The translations under genes and the position numbers were made by a program. From assembly GCF_000179235.2 (NCBI RefSeq), contig NZ_CP039373.1:32-64031 (forward strand): a stretch of DNA of 64,000 nt, written 5' to 3'. Shown piece by piece: positions 53,711 through 62,190 of this stretch (position 1 is the first letter of the stretch; every line of letters begins with the position of its first letter). This DNA is from Synechococcus sp. CB0101. GTDB lineage: Bacteria; Cyanobacteriota; Cyanobacteriia; PCC-6307; Cyanobiaceae. The notes under the pieces were generated by a model. That model saw only the letters and a program-made list of their open reading frames with translations, was not told where the DNA came from and ran no database searches.

Positions 53711-55786
53711 CTAGATCGCCACCAGCCATCGACCAACCATGGCCAGGGCGAGTGCCAGGCCTGAGGATCCGAGCCAGCTCGCGCGCTGGGTTGCAAACTG
53801 ACGCCGCAATAGAACCACGGCGCCAAGCCAGCCCACGAGCAGCACAGCGCTTTGGCAGAAAGCGATCACGTGAGGGTCGGCGCTCCAGGCGGGCAGCGCC
53901 GTGCTCCATTCCGGCCCCCAGGCTGATGCCGACACTGGCAACAGCATCCCGGCTTCGCCCATGCCCAGGGGCAGATGGCGCGCCAGGAGCAAGGCCCACA
54001 CCAGCGGTAGCAAGCCATAAAGCCCCTGCAGCAAGCGTTGTTTGGGCACAACCAACCCGGCTAACCCAAACAGTCCCGCCGGGAGTGCCAGCGCCAAGCT
54101 GGCCACCGCCAACCGTGGCAGAAGATGGCCATCGCTGAGGCTGGCCGGGGCAGCCGGGAGCCAGCCAAGAAGGCGCTGCCAGTGATGCAAGCTGAGATCA
54201 CCGGCCAGGATCAGGAGCAAGGCGGGTTCACCCGGTGGAAGGTCCATCGTGCGTTGGATATCCGCTGCGGGAGGCCGCAAGGAGAGCTGAACGGAGCGGT
54301 GCGGGCAGGCCTGAGCGCAGGTGAGGCAAAGCACGCAATTGCGGTTGTCATTCAAATGGGCGGGGTGCGTCCCAAGTGGGCAGCCGTTGGTGCGCAGGCC
54401 TTCTCCATCGGCGGGGCCGCCTTTGAAGCAGGCATAGCTACTGCAACTGCCGCTGCAGGTACCCACCTGAGCGCGCAATTCGAGAATCGATAGTTTGGCG
54501 AACAGACCATTCATTCCCCCAACTGGGCATAGATAGCGGCACCAGAACCGCTTCTCGTAGCGAAGCGATCCCAGGACGGCACCAGCTGTAATCAGCAGCA
54601 GCAGGCAACTGCTCAGCCAGGCTGTATTGCCCAGATTCCACACTTCCTCCCACAGCAGGATCAGGGCAAATCCGCCCGCCAGCACAGGCGATGCCCAGGT
54701 GTCGGACTCACCTCTGGGCCACCGGCCGGGCTGATGCCCCAGGGCGCGTGAGAGACGCTGCGCCATCTCCCCCCAAACCATGAAGGGGCAGATGGAGCAC
54801 CACAGTCGCCCCACCAAGGGAAAGCTCAGCAGGATCAAGGGCCACCACCAGGCCCAAAACAAGTTGAGGGCGCCGTTATGGCTGCGGTCTTGAGGTCCCA
54901 TCCACAGCCACACATTCACCAGCACAAACACCCAGCTCACCAGGCCAAACAGCAAGCTGTTCCAGAGCCATGGCGCCCGCATCAGGCCCCGCAGATAAGG
55001 CTTCCAGCGCCAGATGTCAAAGCGATAGCGCTGTTGCCGAGCCGGCGTCCAGAACACGTCTTCAGGAAGCAGATCTGGAAACGACTCTTGGTTTTGACAC
55101 CGTGCCTGTTGCAGCGCGCGATGGATCAGCTCTTCCAGTTCGCGCAGATTGTTCGGAAAGTCGTAGTTCTGGAGTCGTTTGATCACCGAATCCTGTACAT
55201 CCGGCGGTGTGCTCCAGCCCATCTTGCGGCTCTGTTGCCGGATCCCGTAGCGCAACCATTCCCCCAGATCACCACGGCGGACGCGCAGAGGCGGAACGCG
55301 GATCGTGGTGCAAAACGAATCAAACTCTGGCTGCGCGGTTTCGGTGGTGAAAAACAACCGCGCCTCGCAACGGTGCTTCCTGCCTTCACCCCAAGTTTTG
55401 TCCTTGGCTAACTGCACTAGGCGAGGCATGAGAGCCTCGGGCACGTGCTCCAGCTGGTCGATGAGCAGGGAGCCCGCCCCCAGCAGTTCCAAGACCCCAC
55501 CAGTGCCGAACAGATCACTGCCATCTGGTTTGAGCAGTGCCCCATCGAGGCGAACCATCAGCTGTTTCCGCGCCGATGAGCCGAAGTGAATCAGGGCGGC
55601 CAGGTTGTCTTTTTCGAGGCCGGGTTCACCCGTGATCAGCACGGGGCGCCCATCGTTTTCGTGCGCGACCTGGCGCACGGCGTCGCGCAACGAACGGGCA
55701 TAACGGCTGCTGCCCACAACGCCGCGTCGCACCCGCCCTACCAACAGGGGAGCCAGCTTCAGCAACTCCGGGGAAACGTTGGGCAA
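53711..55786 (-). CDS. Degenerate NtrC-type AAA domain fused to NapH/NosR-like Fe-S membrane protein
   Basis: 691 residues, TTG start. Residues 30-230 follow a sigma-54 activator AAA+ core (VLITGEPGLEKDNLAALIHF, RVPPLRVRRGDLGEWL, NNLRELEELIHRAL), but Walker A is GEPGLEK, Walker B ends IDQ instead of DE, and no GAFTGA loop or DNA-binding domain is present. Residues 270-430 have membrane helices with CSICP (330-334) and CRYLCP (416-421), as in NapH/NosR/CcoG. A [4Fe-4S] ferredoxin motif, CVLCLTCAQACP, is at 484-495. More helices follow. It probably moves electrons across the membrane, with the AAA part regulatory or structural. Confidence 0.85.
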   Translation of the reverse strand: MPNVSPELLKLAPLLVGRVRRGVVGSSRYARSLRDAVRQVAHENDGRPVLITGEPGLEKDNLAALIHFGSSARKQLMVRLDGALLKPDGSDLFGTGGVLELLGAGSLLIDQLEHVPEALMPRLVQLAKDKTWGEGRKHRCEARLFFTTETAQPEFDSFCTTIRVPPLRVRRGDLGEWLRYGIRQQSRKMGWSTPPDVQDSVIKRLQNYDFPNNLRELEELIHRALQQARCQNQESFPDLLPEDVFWTPARQQRYRFDIWRWKPYLRGLMRAPWLWNSLLFGLVSWVFVLVNVWLWMGPQDRSHNGALNLFWAWWWPLILLSFPLVGRLWCSICPFMVWGEMAQRLSRALGHQPGRWPRGESDTWASPVLAGGFALILLWEEVWNLGNTAWLSSCLLLLITAGAVLGSLRYEKRFWCRYLCPVGGMNGLFAKLSILELRAQVGTCSGSCSSYACFKGGPADGEGLRTNGCPLGTHPAHLNDNRNCVLCLTCAQACPHRSVQLSLRPPAADIQRTMDLPPGEPALLLILAGDLSLHHWQRLLGWLPAAPASLSDGHLLPRLAVASLALALPAGLFGLAGLVVPKQRLLQGLYGLLPLVWALLLARHLPLGMGEAGMLLPVSASAWGPEWSTALPAWSADPHVIAFCQSAVLLVGWLGAVVLLRRQFATQRASWLGSSGLALALAMVGRWLVAI

Positions 55787-55915
55787 GCGCCTGCAGAGCG
55801 GCTGAATTCAGTCTGGTTCGGCTGCTCCATCAGCGCATAGCGCCTCTGTGGCTTGCGCCGCTCTTCATACGATGCAGAAAGGCCCCATGCCGTGTGCTCC
55901 TGGGTGTTGGCTCGC

Positions 55916-56815
55916 ATGAAACCACCCCCGCTCGATCGATCGGTCCAGAGGTTGCGACGACGATCCGGCCTCTTGGTTTCGATGGATCGTCGCGGTGGCT
56001 GGCTGCGGCATTGGCGTGAGCCGTACCTCTTGGCGCTGGCGATGTCGTGGCCGGCCTTTCTGGCCTCGGTAGCGCTGGTTTACCTCGCGATCAACCTGCT
56101 GTTTGCGGGGCTGTACTCGCTGGATCCTGGCGGGATTGGTGGTGCAACAGGAGAGGTCGTCAGCTTCGCGGAGGCCTTCTTCTTCAGTGTGCAAACCCTC
56201 GGCTCCATCGGCTACGGCGTTCTGCACCCGGTGAGCCTGTATGCCCATCTCGTGGTGACAGCGGAATCCCTGAGTGGATTGCTGTTCATTGCCCTCACCA
56301 CCGGGTTGGCCTTCGCGCGGTTTTCCCGCAGTACGGCGCGGATTCGCTTCTCCCACCTGGCCGTGATTCACAGCTACAACGGCTCGCCAACGTTGGCGTT
56401 TCGCTTAGCTAATGAGCGCCGCAACGGCTTGCTGGAGGCTCGCCTGCGGGTGTTCCTCTCGGTGGATGAGGTGAGCGTTGAGGGGCATCGCATGCGCCGC
56501 CTCAAGCCGTTGGCTCTGGAGCGCGATCAGGGCATTGCGTTTTTGTTGATCTGGACGGCCATGCACCGCATCGATGCCAGCAGTCCGCTGCATGGAATGG
56601 GCCCAGATCAGTTGCGGGAGCTCAATGCCGAGCTGGTGGTGGCCTTCTCCGGCATCGATGAAACATTGGAGAGGCCGGTGCATGCCCGAGCAAGCTGGCC
56701 TGTGGAGCAGATCGCATTCGGCCGCTGCTTTGTCGACATGCTGGAGCAACACCAGGGCGAAACCCGCATCGATTGGTCGCTGTTTGATCGCACCCGCCTT
56801 TGCCCTGTCGATTGA
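55916..56815 (+). CDS. Inward-rectifier (KirBac-type) potassium channel
   Basis: A 299-residue K+ channel with two membrane helices around a pore loop: SWPAFLASVALVYLAINLLF, the filter region FSVQTLGSIGYGVLHP, and SLSGLLFIALTTGLAFARF. The cytoplasmic immunoglobulin-like domain of Kir channels follows (RFSRSTARIRFSHLAVIHSY, RLANERRNGLLEARLRVFLS). The filter TLGSIGYG keeps the essential GYG. An in-frame TTG 21 codons upstream is possible, but MKPPPLDRS is favoured. It is divergent from the Fe-S fusion gene, and the next methyltransferase gene starts 9 bases after it. Confidence 0.9.
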   Translation: MKPPPLDRSVQRLRRRSGLLVSMDRRGGWLRHWREPYLLALAMSWPAFLASVALVYLAINLLFAGLYSLDPGGIGGATGEVVSFAEAFFFSVQTLGSIGYGVLHPVSLYAHLVVTAESLSGLLFIALTTGLAFARFSRSTARIRFSHLAVIHSYNGSPTLAFRLANERRNGLLEARLRVFLSVDEVSVEGHRMRRLKPLALERDQGIAFLLIWTAMHRIDASSPLHGMGPDQLRELNAELVVAFSGIDETLERPVHARASWPVEQIAFGRCFVDMLEQHQGETRIDWSLFDRTRLCPVD

Positions 56816-56824
56816 GTTGTTGTC

Positions 56825-57475
56825 ATGACCCACTCCCCCGCCCCCGACACCGGTTCCTGGTGGGATCAGCGCTACCGCGAGGGCAGTGATCGCTGGGAGC
56901 TGGGCTCACCGGCGCCTCCCCTGCAACTGTTCTTCTCGGAGCATGCGCAGGCGCCGAAGCCCCCCGCCCAGGTGCTGGTGCCGGGCTGCGGCCGCGGCCA
57001 TGAAGCCGTGTTCCTGGCTGCCTTGGGCTTTGCCGTGGTGGGGTTGGATTTCAGTGCCGAGGCGATTGCGGAAGCACGTCGTCTGCATGGGGAGCAGCCC
57101 GCTCGCCTGCGCTGGCTCCAGGCGGATCTGTTGGATGGGGGCGCCTTGGAAGCGGCAGGGTTGGGCCCAGCCAGCTGCGATGGGGTGCTGGAGCACACCT
57201 GTTACTGCGCCATTGATCCCCACCTGCGGCCGGCCTACCGCCAAAGCGTGGCGCGGTTGATCAAGCCCCAGGGCTGGCTGCTGGGCCTCTTCTGGTGCCA
57301 TGGACGCCCAGGCGGACCGCCCTACGGCAGCGATGCCGACCAACTGGTGGCTGACTTCACGGCGGCTGGTTTCAGCCAGGAGTTGTGGTTCCCCGCCACC
57401 AATTCCGCCCCGGGTCCCGACAACCAACCCCGCGATCACGAATGGGTTGGCCTCTGGCGCCGGGTTGCACACTGA
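56825..57475 (+). CDS. TPMT-family methyltransferase
   Basis: A 216-residue SAM methyltransferase of the thiopurine S-methyltransferase-like family: WWDQRYREGSDRWELGSPAP at the N-terminus, motif I VLVPGCGRGHEAVFLAALGF, VVGLDFSAEAIAEA, and CDGVLEHTCYCAIDPHLRPA, a family signature. Relatives methylate thiols, halides, selenium or tellurium compounds, or harmful sulfur. Substrate unknown. It lies 9 bases after the Kir gene and its end overlaps the flavoprotein gene by 11 bases. Confidence 0.87.
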   Translation: MTHSPAPDTGSWWDQRYREGSDRWELGSPAPPLQLFFSEHAQAPKPPAQVLVPGCGRGHEAVFLAALGFAVVGLDFSAEAIAEARRLHGEQPARLRWLQADLLDGGALEAAGLGPASCDGVLEHTCYCAIDPHLRPAYRQSVARLIKPQGWLLGLFWCHGRPGGPPYGSDADQLVADFTAAGFSQELWFPATNSAPGPDNQPRDHEWVGLWRRVAH

Positions 57476-59045
57476 AGGGCAGCGTCAACAAGCTGCTCTG
57501 GCTTCCCAGCAGACCCCAGATCTGATCGTTGTGGGCAGCGGCCTGGGAGGGCTGTGCTGCGGAGCCCTAGCCGCTCGCCATGGCTTGGAGGTGCTGGTGC
57601 TCGAGGCCCACGACCGGCCAGGCGGCGCCGCCCACTGCTTTGAGCGGCGCGGCTTTCAGTTCGAATCCGGCCCGTCGTTGTGGAGCGGCCTGGGCCGTTG
57701 GCCTTCCGCCAACCCCCTGGCCCAGGTGCTGCGGGCCGTGGGGGAATCGGTGCCGGTGGTGCCTTATCAGGAGTGGGGGCTGCTGCTGCCGGAGGGGAAC
57801 CTGCGCATCGGCGTAGGGGCTGAGCCGTTCCTCGAGGCACTGCAGCAGTTGCGTGGTCCAGGGGCTGTGGCCGAGTGGCGGGCCTTCATGCGTTGGCTGG
57901 AGCCCTATTGCCGGGCGGCCGCGTCGCTGCCTCTGCTGGCCATGCGGCCGGGGCTGGGCATGGCGGGTGTCCTAGGCGCGCGCGGATCGGCCACCCTGCT
58001 GCGGCAGGCACCGCGGTTGGCGGCCCTGGGGGGGGCATTCGGTCCGATGGCGCGGCGGCAGCTCAAGGATCCGTTCCTGCTCCATTGGGTGGAGATGCTC
58101 TGCTTCCTGATCTCGGGTCTGCCGATGGATCAGACCAGTGCCGCCGCCATGGCCACCCTGTTCGGCGAGTGGTTTGAGCCGAACGCCAGCCTCGACTACC
58201 CCATCGGTGGCAGCGCTGCGGTGGCGGAGGCGTTGGTGCGTGGCTTGCAGCGCCATGGCGGTGAGCTTCGCTGCCGCGCCGCGGTGAAACAGATCCGCCT
58301 CGATGGCAACCGCGCCGTTGGCGTGGAGCTGGAGAACGGCGAGCAGCTCGATGCCCGCCTGGGGGTGGTGAGCAATGCCAGCCCCTGGGACACCCTGGGC
58401 CTGCTGCCCGAGGAGGGGGTGCTGCGCCGCTGGAGCCGCCAGACCGCAGCCACCCCGGCCTGCGCCAGCTTCCTGCACTGGCATGTGGGCCTGCGCGGCG
58501 ATGGGCTCAACGAACTACCGATCCATCACGTGTGGGTGGGCGACTGGCAGCGGGGCATCGGAGCAGAGCGCAATATGCTGGTGTTCTCGATGCCATCGCT
58601 CCTGGATCCTGCGCTGGCGCCGGAGGGGCATCATCTGCTGCATGCCTACAGCCCGGCCAATGAACCCTGGGAGCTGTGGAAGGATCTCGAGCCCGGCAGC
58701 AGCGCCTATGAGGCGCTCAAGGCGGAGCGTTGTGGCCTGTTCAAGGAGGTGTTCAGCCAGCTGGTGCCCGATCTGGCGGATCGGATCGTGCTGGAACTGC
58801 AGGGCACGCCTCACACGCATCGGCGTTATTTGCGGGTGCATCAAGGCAGCTATGGCCCTGCCATCGGTGCCGATCGCTCGCCATTCCCGGGTGGCAGCAC
58901 GCCGATCGAGGGCCTACAGCTCTGCGGGGCCGGCGTGTTCCCCGGGATTGGCGTACCGCCGGTGGCCGTGAGCGGGGCGATGGCGGCCCACAGTTTTGTG
59001 CCCCTGGCGAAGCAGAAGGCGCTGATCCAGGAGCTGGGGCTCTAA
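57465..59045 (+). CDS. CRTISO-like FAD-dependent oxidoreductase
   Basis: A flavoprotein of about 526 residues similar to carotene isomerase (CrtH)/phytoene-desaturase-like proteins. The dinucleotide motif is DLIVVGSGLGGLCCGALAAR, with LEAHDRPGGAAHCFERRGFQ after it. The middle contains SGLPMDQTSAAAMATLFGEW and DYPIGGSAAVAEALVRGL, and the C-terminus has TPIEGLQLCGAGVFPGIGVP, the usual FAD-binding end. No in-frame ATG precedes the Rossmann motif closely, so a TTG at 57465, overlapping the upstream stop, is the likely start. It might be a second isomerase or an unrelated amine-oxidase-type enzyme. Confidence 0.83.
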   Translation: MHTEGQRQQAALASQQTPDLIVVGSGLGGLCCGALAARHGLEVLVLEAHDRPGGAAHCFERRGFQFESGPSLWSGLGRWPSANPLAQVLRAVGESVPVVPYQEWGLLLPEGNLRIGVGAEPFLEALQQLRGPGAVAEWRAFMRWLEPYCRAAASLPLLAMRPGLGMAGVLGARGSATLLRQAPRLAALGGAFGPMARRQLKDPFLLHWVEMLCFLISGLPMDQTSAAAMATLFGEWFEPNASLDYPIGGSAAVAEALVRGLQRHGGELRCRAAVKQIRLDGNRAVGVELENGEQLDARLGVVSNASPWDTLGLLPEEGVLRRWSRQTAATPACASFLHWHVGLRGDGLNELPIHHVWVGDWQRGIGAERNMLVFSMPSLLDPALAPEGHHLLHAYSPANEPWELWKDLEPGSSAYEALKAERCGLFKEVFSQLVPDLADRIVLELQGTPHTHRRYLRVHQGSYGPAIGADRSPFPGGSTPIEGLQLCGAGVFPGIGVPPVAVSGAMAAHSFVPLAKQKALIQELGL

Positions 59046-60238
59046 GCCGCTCCCAGGAACGGTTCCAGACGATCCGCCAGCGTTTCTGCGCTGCGCAGTG
59101 CCCCCTCCACCCGGCCGAAGCCAAGACCGGCGATCGCATCACCGCAGAAGCCAATGCGGCTGGCAGGGCAGAGGCTGAGTTCCGGCGCAAGCCCTGGCCC
59201 GTGGGGAAAGGCGGCACCCCAGCGCATGAGTTGCCGATCGGCTCCAGCCGTGCTGAGGCCGAGGGCTTGTTGCAGAGCTCGATCGAGGGCATCCATCACA
59301 TCGGCTTCGGCTTGAGCCTTCGGTGTGGCCCCCAGCAGTTGAGCTGCCGAAGACCGCGATCCATACACGCTCAGATGATCCGCCGCAAAGGCTGCGCTGG
59401 ATTCGACCACCACACCCCAGCGCTCCGCCGCCATGGCCTGCAGCGACACCCGCCGGATCCCCCAGCGCTCCTGGGCTGCACCGTTGAACTGCAGCAGCCG
59501 CCATGGTTGCTGCCGCCAGGCTCCAGCCTGATCGGCCGGCAGGCTGAGCAGCAGGTTGCTGCTGGCCTGGGAGGGCATCGCGGCCAAGGCGGCGCAGGCC
59601 TGCTGCAGCTGTCGGTCGCCGCTCTGTTTGGCCGCCACCTGCAGCGGCACGTCATCCCAGCCGAACACCGTTTGGCAGCGGGGGTGAGCCAGCAGGGTTC
59701 CGCTGAGCACTAGCCAGCTGCAGTGCAGGAGGGTTTCGCCCTGTTGGCCCCGGAGCGTCCAGCCGTTCGACGTCGCCTCGAGGTGGCGCACCAAGGTGCC
59801 GCTGATCAGTGGGGTGGGTGCGGCCTCTTGGGCCAGGGCTAGCAGGCCGCGGCAAACGTGGTCCATCTGCGGCGAGCCCTGCCAGAGCGTTCCGCTGCAG
59901 AGCGGATCGTTGGCGATGGCAGCGCCGAGCTGTCCGTGTTCATCCAGGCTGCCGATGGCACCTTGGAAGCGGGTGATCCAGCCACCGCGCCGCAACGGTT
60001 CCAGTAGCTGTGGCTCTGGGGATGCGGTGATGTTGAACAGGGGGGCGCCATGGTTGAGCGCCAGTTGCCAATCGGAGCGGGAGCGCCGGGTGGCGGTGCG
60101 CCCGCCGGGTCCGCGGCCGATCTCCAGCAGCGCCATGGATCCCAGCCAGCCCTGCTGACGTAGGGCCGCCGCCAGGGCGCAGCCACCGGCACCGGCCCCA
60201 ATCACAGCCAGATCAACGTTGGGCGACTCAGTTGCCAA
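59042..60238 (-). CDS. Renalase-like FAD-dependent protein
   Basis: A 398-residue NAD(P)/FAD-binding protein related to renalase/amine oxidases: LAVIGAGAGGCALAAALRQQ, GRGPGGRTATRRSR, LNHGAPLFNIT and the C-terminal IGFCGDAIAGLGFGRVEGAL. Cyanobacterial renalase-like proteins are thought to act on dihydropyridine forms of NAD(P); this is family knowledge only. The likely start is a TTG overlapping the upstream LprI-like stop by 11 bases, because there is no closer ATG. It converges on the CRTISO-like gene with a 4-base overlap. Confidence 0.8.
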   Translation of the reverse strand: MATESPNVDLAVIGAGAGGCALAAALRQQGWLGSMALLEIGRGPGGRTATRRSRSDWQLALNHGAPLFNITASPEPQLLEPLRRGGWITRFQGAIGSLDEHGQLGAAIANDPLCSGTLWQGSPQMDHVCRGLLALAQEAAPTPLISGTLVRHLEATSNGWTLRGQQGETLLHCSWLVLSGTLLAHPRCQTVFGWDDVPLQVAAKQSGDRQLQQACAALAAMPSQASSNLLLSLPADQAGAWRQQPWRLLQFNGAAQERWGIRRVSLQAMAAERWGVVVESSAAFAADHLSVYGSRSSAAQLLGATPKAQAEADVMDALDRALQQALGLSTAGADRQLMRWGAAFPHGPGLAPELSLCPASRIGFCGDAIAGLGFGRVEGALRSAETLADRLEPFLGAA

Positions 60239-60659
60239 GTTTTTCCAGCAACACGTCAGTGAGCTTGATCTCGCAGTTGGCCACAAAGATGCCGAAGCCG
60301 GTGCCCTGCAGCGCCAGGGAGTTCATGTACACGCAGGCGGTCGCGCGGGCGGCCTTGAACGCCTCGAATTGCTTCAGGGGGTCGGTTGTGGTGTTGAAGA
60401 AGCCCGTGAGGCTGTCGGTCCAGATCGGGAGGAAGGTGCCGCCGGGCATCTCAGCAGCATCCTTGGCAACGGCCTGCATCGCCTGTTTCAGCTCCGCATC
60501 TTTGCGCTCCAGATTGGCGCGGGTGCAAACCGAAAGCTCCACCGTGCTGAAGGCCTGGCTGCAATCGATCGGGTTGGCCTGGGCTGGCAGCAGTGGCGCC
60601 AGCGCGAGGGCGCCTGTGGCTGCGACGGCAACGGGGAGAGGAGGCGCGAAGCGGCCCAT
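60228..60659 (-). CDS. Secreted LprI/DUF1311-like protein
   Basis: 143 residues with a signal peptide (VAVAATGALALAPLLPAQA, mature from NPIDCS). The mature domain follows the LprI (DUF1311) pattern: CSQAFSTVELSVCTRANLER and KDAELKQAMQ at the front, FKAARATACVYMNSLALQGT and VANCEIKLTD at the end, with four cysteines for two disulfides. LprI in mycobacteria inhibits lysozyme; the role here is unknown. MGRFAPPL is chosen because it starts the basic n-region of the signal peptide. It shares the next gene's transcript. Confidence 0.77.
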   Translation of the reverse strand: MGRFAPPLPVAVAATGALALAPLLPAQANPIDCSQAFSTVELSVCTRANLERKDAELKQAMQAVAKDAAEMPGGTFLPIWTDSLTGFFNTTTDPLKQFEAFKAARATACVYMNSLALQGTGFGIFVANCEIKLTDVLLEKLGN

Positions 60660-60735
60660 GGCGATCGAGCGTCTGCCTGCAGTGTGATCCCTCATACCAG
60701 CCCTGGCACCGTTAGCGTCGCGGCCCAGATGTCCG

Positions 60736-61392
60736 GTGCTTGTGGCGGTTCAGGTGCTCACGGAGGCGCAGCGCCGCAAATGGGACAGCAGCGATGACCA
60801 GCTGTTCTATGCCGAACCCCGGTTCGTGCAGCATCTCGACGATGCCTTTCGCGCCCGCCTCACCCAGCTCTATCGCGACCGCATCCCGGCCCGGGCTGTG
60901 GTGCTCGATCTGATGTCGAGCTGGGTGTCGCACCTGCCGGACGACGGGATCTACGAGCGCGTGATCGGTCACGGCCTCAATGAGAAGGAGCTGGCGGCGA
61001 ACAAGCGGCTCGATAGCTATTGGCTGCAGAACCTCAACCTCAATCAGGAGATTCCGCTCAAGGCCAACAGCGTCGACGCCGTGCTGATCGTGGCCGGTTG
61101 GCAATACCTGCAGTACCCCGAGGCGGTGGCGGCCGAACTGCTGCGCATCACCCGTCCCGGCGGGCAGGTGATGGTGTCGTTTTCCAATCGGATGTTTTTC
61201 ACCAAAGCCCCGCAGATCTGGGCTGATGGCAGCGACCGTGATCACCTCACCTATGTGGCCGAGGTGTTGATGGCCCAGGGCTGGCTCAAGCCCGAGATCG
61301 TGGCGGAAGAAACCCGCGCCGTGGGCTTGAAAGGGCTTGTGGGCGGCAAGGGGGATCCGTTCTTTTCCGTGATCGCCACCAAGCCGCAATGA
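60736..61392 (+). CDS. SAM-dependent methyltransferase-like protein
   Basis: A methyltransferase of about 218 residues in a group conserved in cyanobacteria and plastid-bearing eukaryotes: KWDSSDDQLFYAEPRFVQHL, ARAVVLDLMSSWVSHLPDD (motif I, where the Gly-rich loop is replaced by LMSSW), VIGHGLNEKELAANKRLDSY, and motif IV ANSVDAVLIVAGWQYLQYP. The non-glycine motif I makes catalysis uncertain. GTG at 60736 or 60742 is the start. It is divergent from the LprI-like gene and overlaps the next gene by 4 bases. Confidence 0.78.
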   Translation: MLVAVQVLTEAQRRKWDSSDDQLFYAEPRFVQHLDDAFRARLTQLYRDRIPARAVVLDLMSSWVSHLPDDGIYERVIGHGLNEKELAANKRLDSYWLQNLNLNQEIPLKANSVDAVLIVAGWQYLQYPEAVAAELLRITRPGGQVMVSFSNRMFFTKAPQIWADGSDRDHLTYVAEVLMAQGWLKPEIVAEETRAVGLKGLVGGKGDPFFSVIATKPQ

Positions 61393-61913
61393 GCGCATCC
61401 GCATCGCCAGAGATCAGCGCCCGAGAGCTGCTGCAACTGGAGCAACAGGCGCGCCGTTCAGGCAGTGGCGTGGAGGCTGATGCGCTGCAGGGTTGCTGGC
61501 AGCTGCAGCTGGTGTGGCCGAAGGGGCAGCAGCGCGCTTCAGCCTTCAGTGGTTGGCTGTTGCGCGGGCTGTCCGCTCGGCTGGAGATCGGCCTCGATCC
61601 AGAGGGGCTGCTGCTGAGCAATGCCGTGAATCTGGGGGCGGTGGAGCTGCGCTTCCGCGGTCGCGGCCGGCTGGAGGGCAAACGGCCCCTGCTGCTGTTC
61701 AGCTTTGAGCAGCTGCAGCTCAGCCTGGGGGGATGGCGCATCGTGGAGCGCACCTTGCCCGCCCCTGCTCCGCAGCGCATGCCCTTCTTCGCCTTGATCC
61801 ACCGGGATCCATCGGGTTGGTTGGCGGCGCGGGGGCGTGGCGGTGGCCTTGCCCTATGGCGACTCGCCGATCACGCGGCCGCCGTTGCCAACATGACCGC
61901 AACCGCACCCTGA
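61389..61913 (+). CDS. Conserved hypothetical protein
   Basis: A 174-residue protein that looks like one antiparallel beta domain with a helical start. LQGCWQLQLVWPKGQQRASA and AFSGWLLRGLSARLEIGLDP suggest a lipocalin/fibrillin-like barrel, as in plastid-lipid-associated proteins, but the match is weak. The C-terminus is Ala/Gly-rich. Its ATG overlaps the methyltransferase stop (ATGA), so the two are expressed together. Function unknown. Confidence 0.6.
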   Translation: MSASASPEISARELLQLEQQARRSGSGVEADALQGCWQLQLVWPKGQQRASAFSGWLLRGLSARLEIGLDPEGLLLSNAVNLGAVELRFRGRGRLEGKRPLLLFSFEQLQLSLGGWRIVERTLPAPAPQRMPFFALIHRDPSGWLAARGRGGGLALWRLADHAAAVANMTATAP

Positions 61914-61920
61914 GCTCGCC

Positions 61921-62190
61921 ATGGCCTGTCCGCGTTGCGGCAGCTGGTCCGTCCGGGCCGATCGCAGCCTGGGGGGGCGCATGGTGTGCGGCCGTTGCGG
62001 TACCCCTCTGCAGGGTGTGAAGCAGGGCGGAAAAGGCATCCTGCCGCTCAGGTCTGGGCGGAGGTCTTGGCGTTGGTGGCTCCTGGGCCTGGTGATGGCC
62101 GCGGCGGCGATGGCGGCCCTGGATCCAGGATCACGGTTGCCCTTCAGACCCCATGGTTCCAGCGATCGCCCTCTCGATCGGTGGCAGTGA
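61921..62190 (+). CDS. Small zinc-ribbon membrane protein
   Basis: 89 residues. Two CxxC pairs (MACPRCGSW and VCGRCGTPL), spaced as in a zinc ribbon, begin the protein. A single hydrophobic helix (WWLLGLVMAAAAMAALDPGS) and a short polar tail follow. It could be a membrane-tethered zinc finger. It starts 7 bases after the previous gene and its last 38 bases overlap the thiD start in another frame, so its true end might be unusual. No specific function. Confidence 0.6.
   Translation: MACPRCGSWSVRADRSLGGRMVCGRCGTPLQGVKQGGKGILPLRSGRRSWRWWLLGLVMAAAAMAALDPGSRLPFRPHGSSDRPLDRWQ

Noticed and set aside
44731-55786. Possible far-red-light (FaRLiP) cluster because of the variant psbA and second pigment genes
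   Set aside because: No variant psa/psb/apc genes, no phytochrome RfpA/B/C, and the D1 residues match D1', not the far-red D1 or ChlF.
53711-55786. Reading the Fe-S fusion protein as a true sigma-54 activator or a NosR of a denitrification operon
   Set aside because: Key AAA residues and the GAFTGA loop are missing, no sigma-54 or nos/nap genes are present, and there is no DNA-binding domain.
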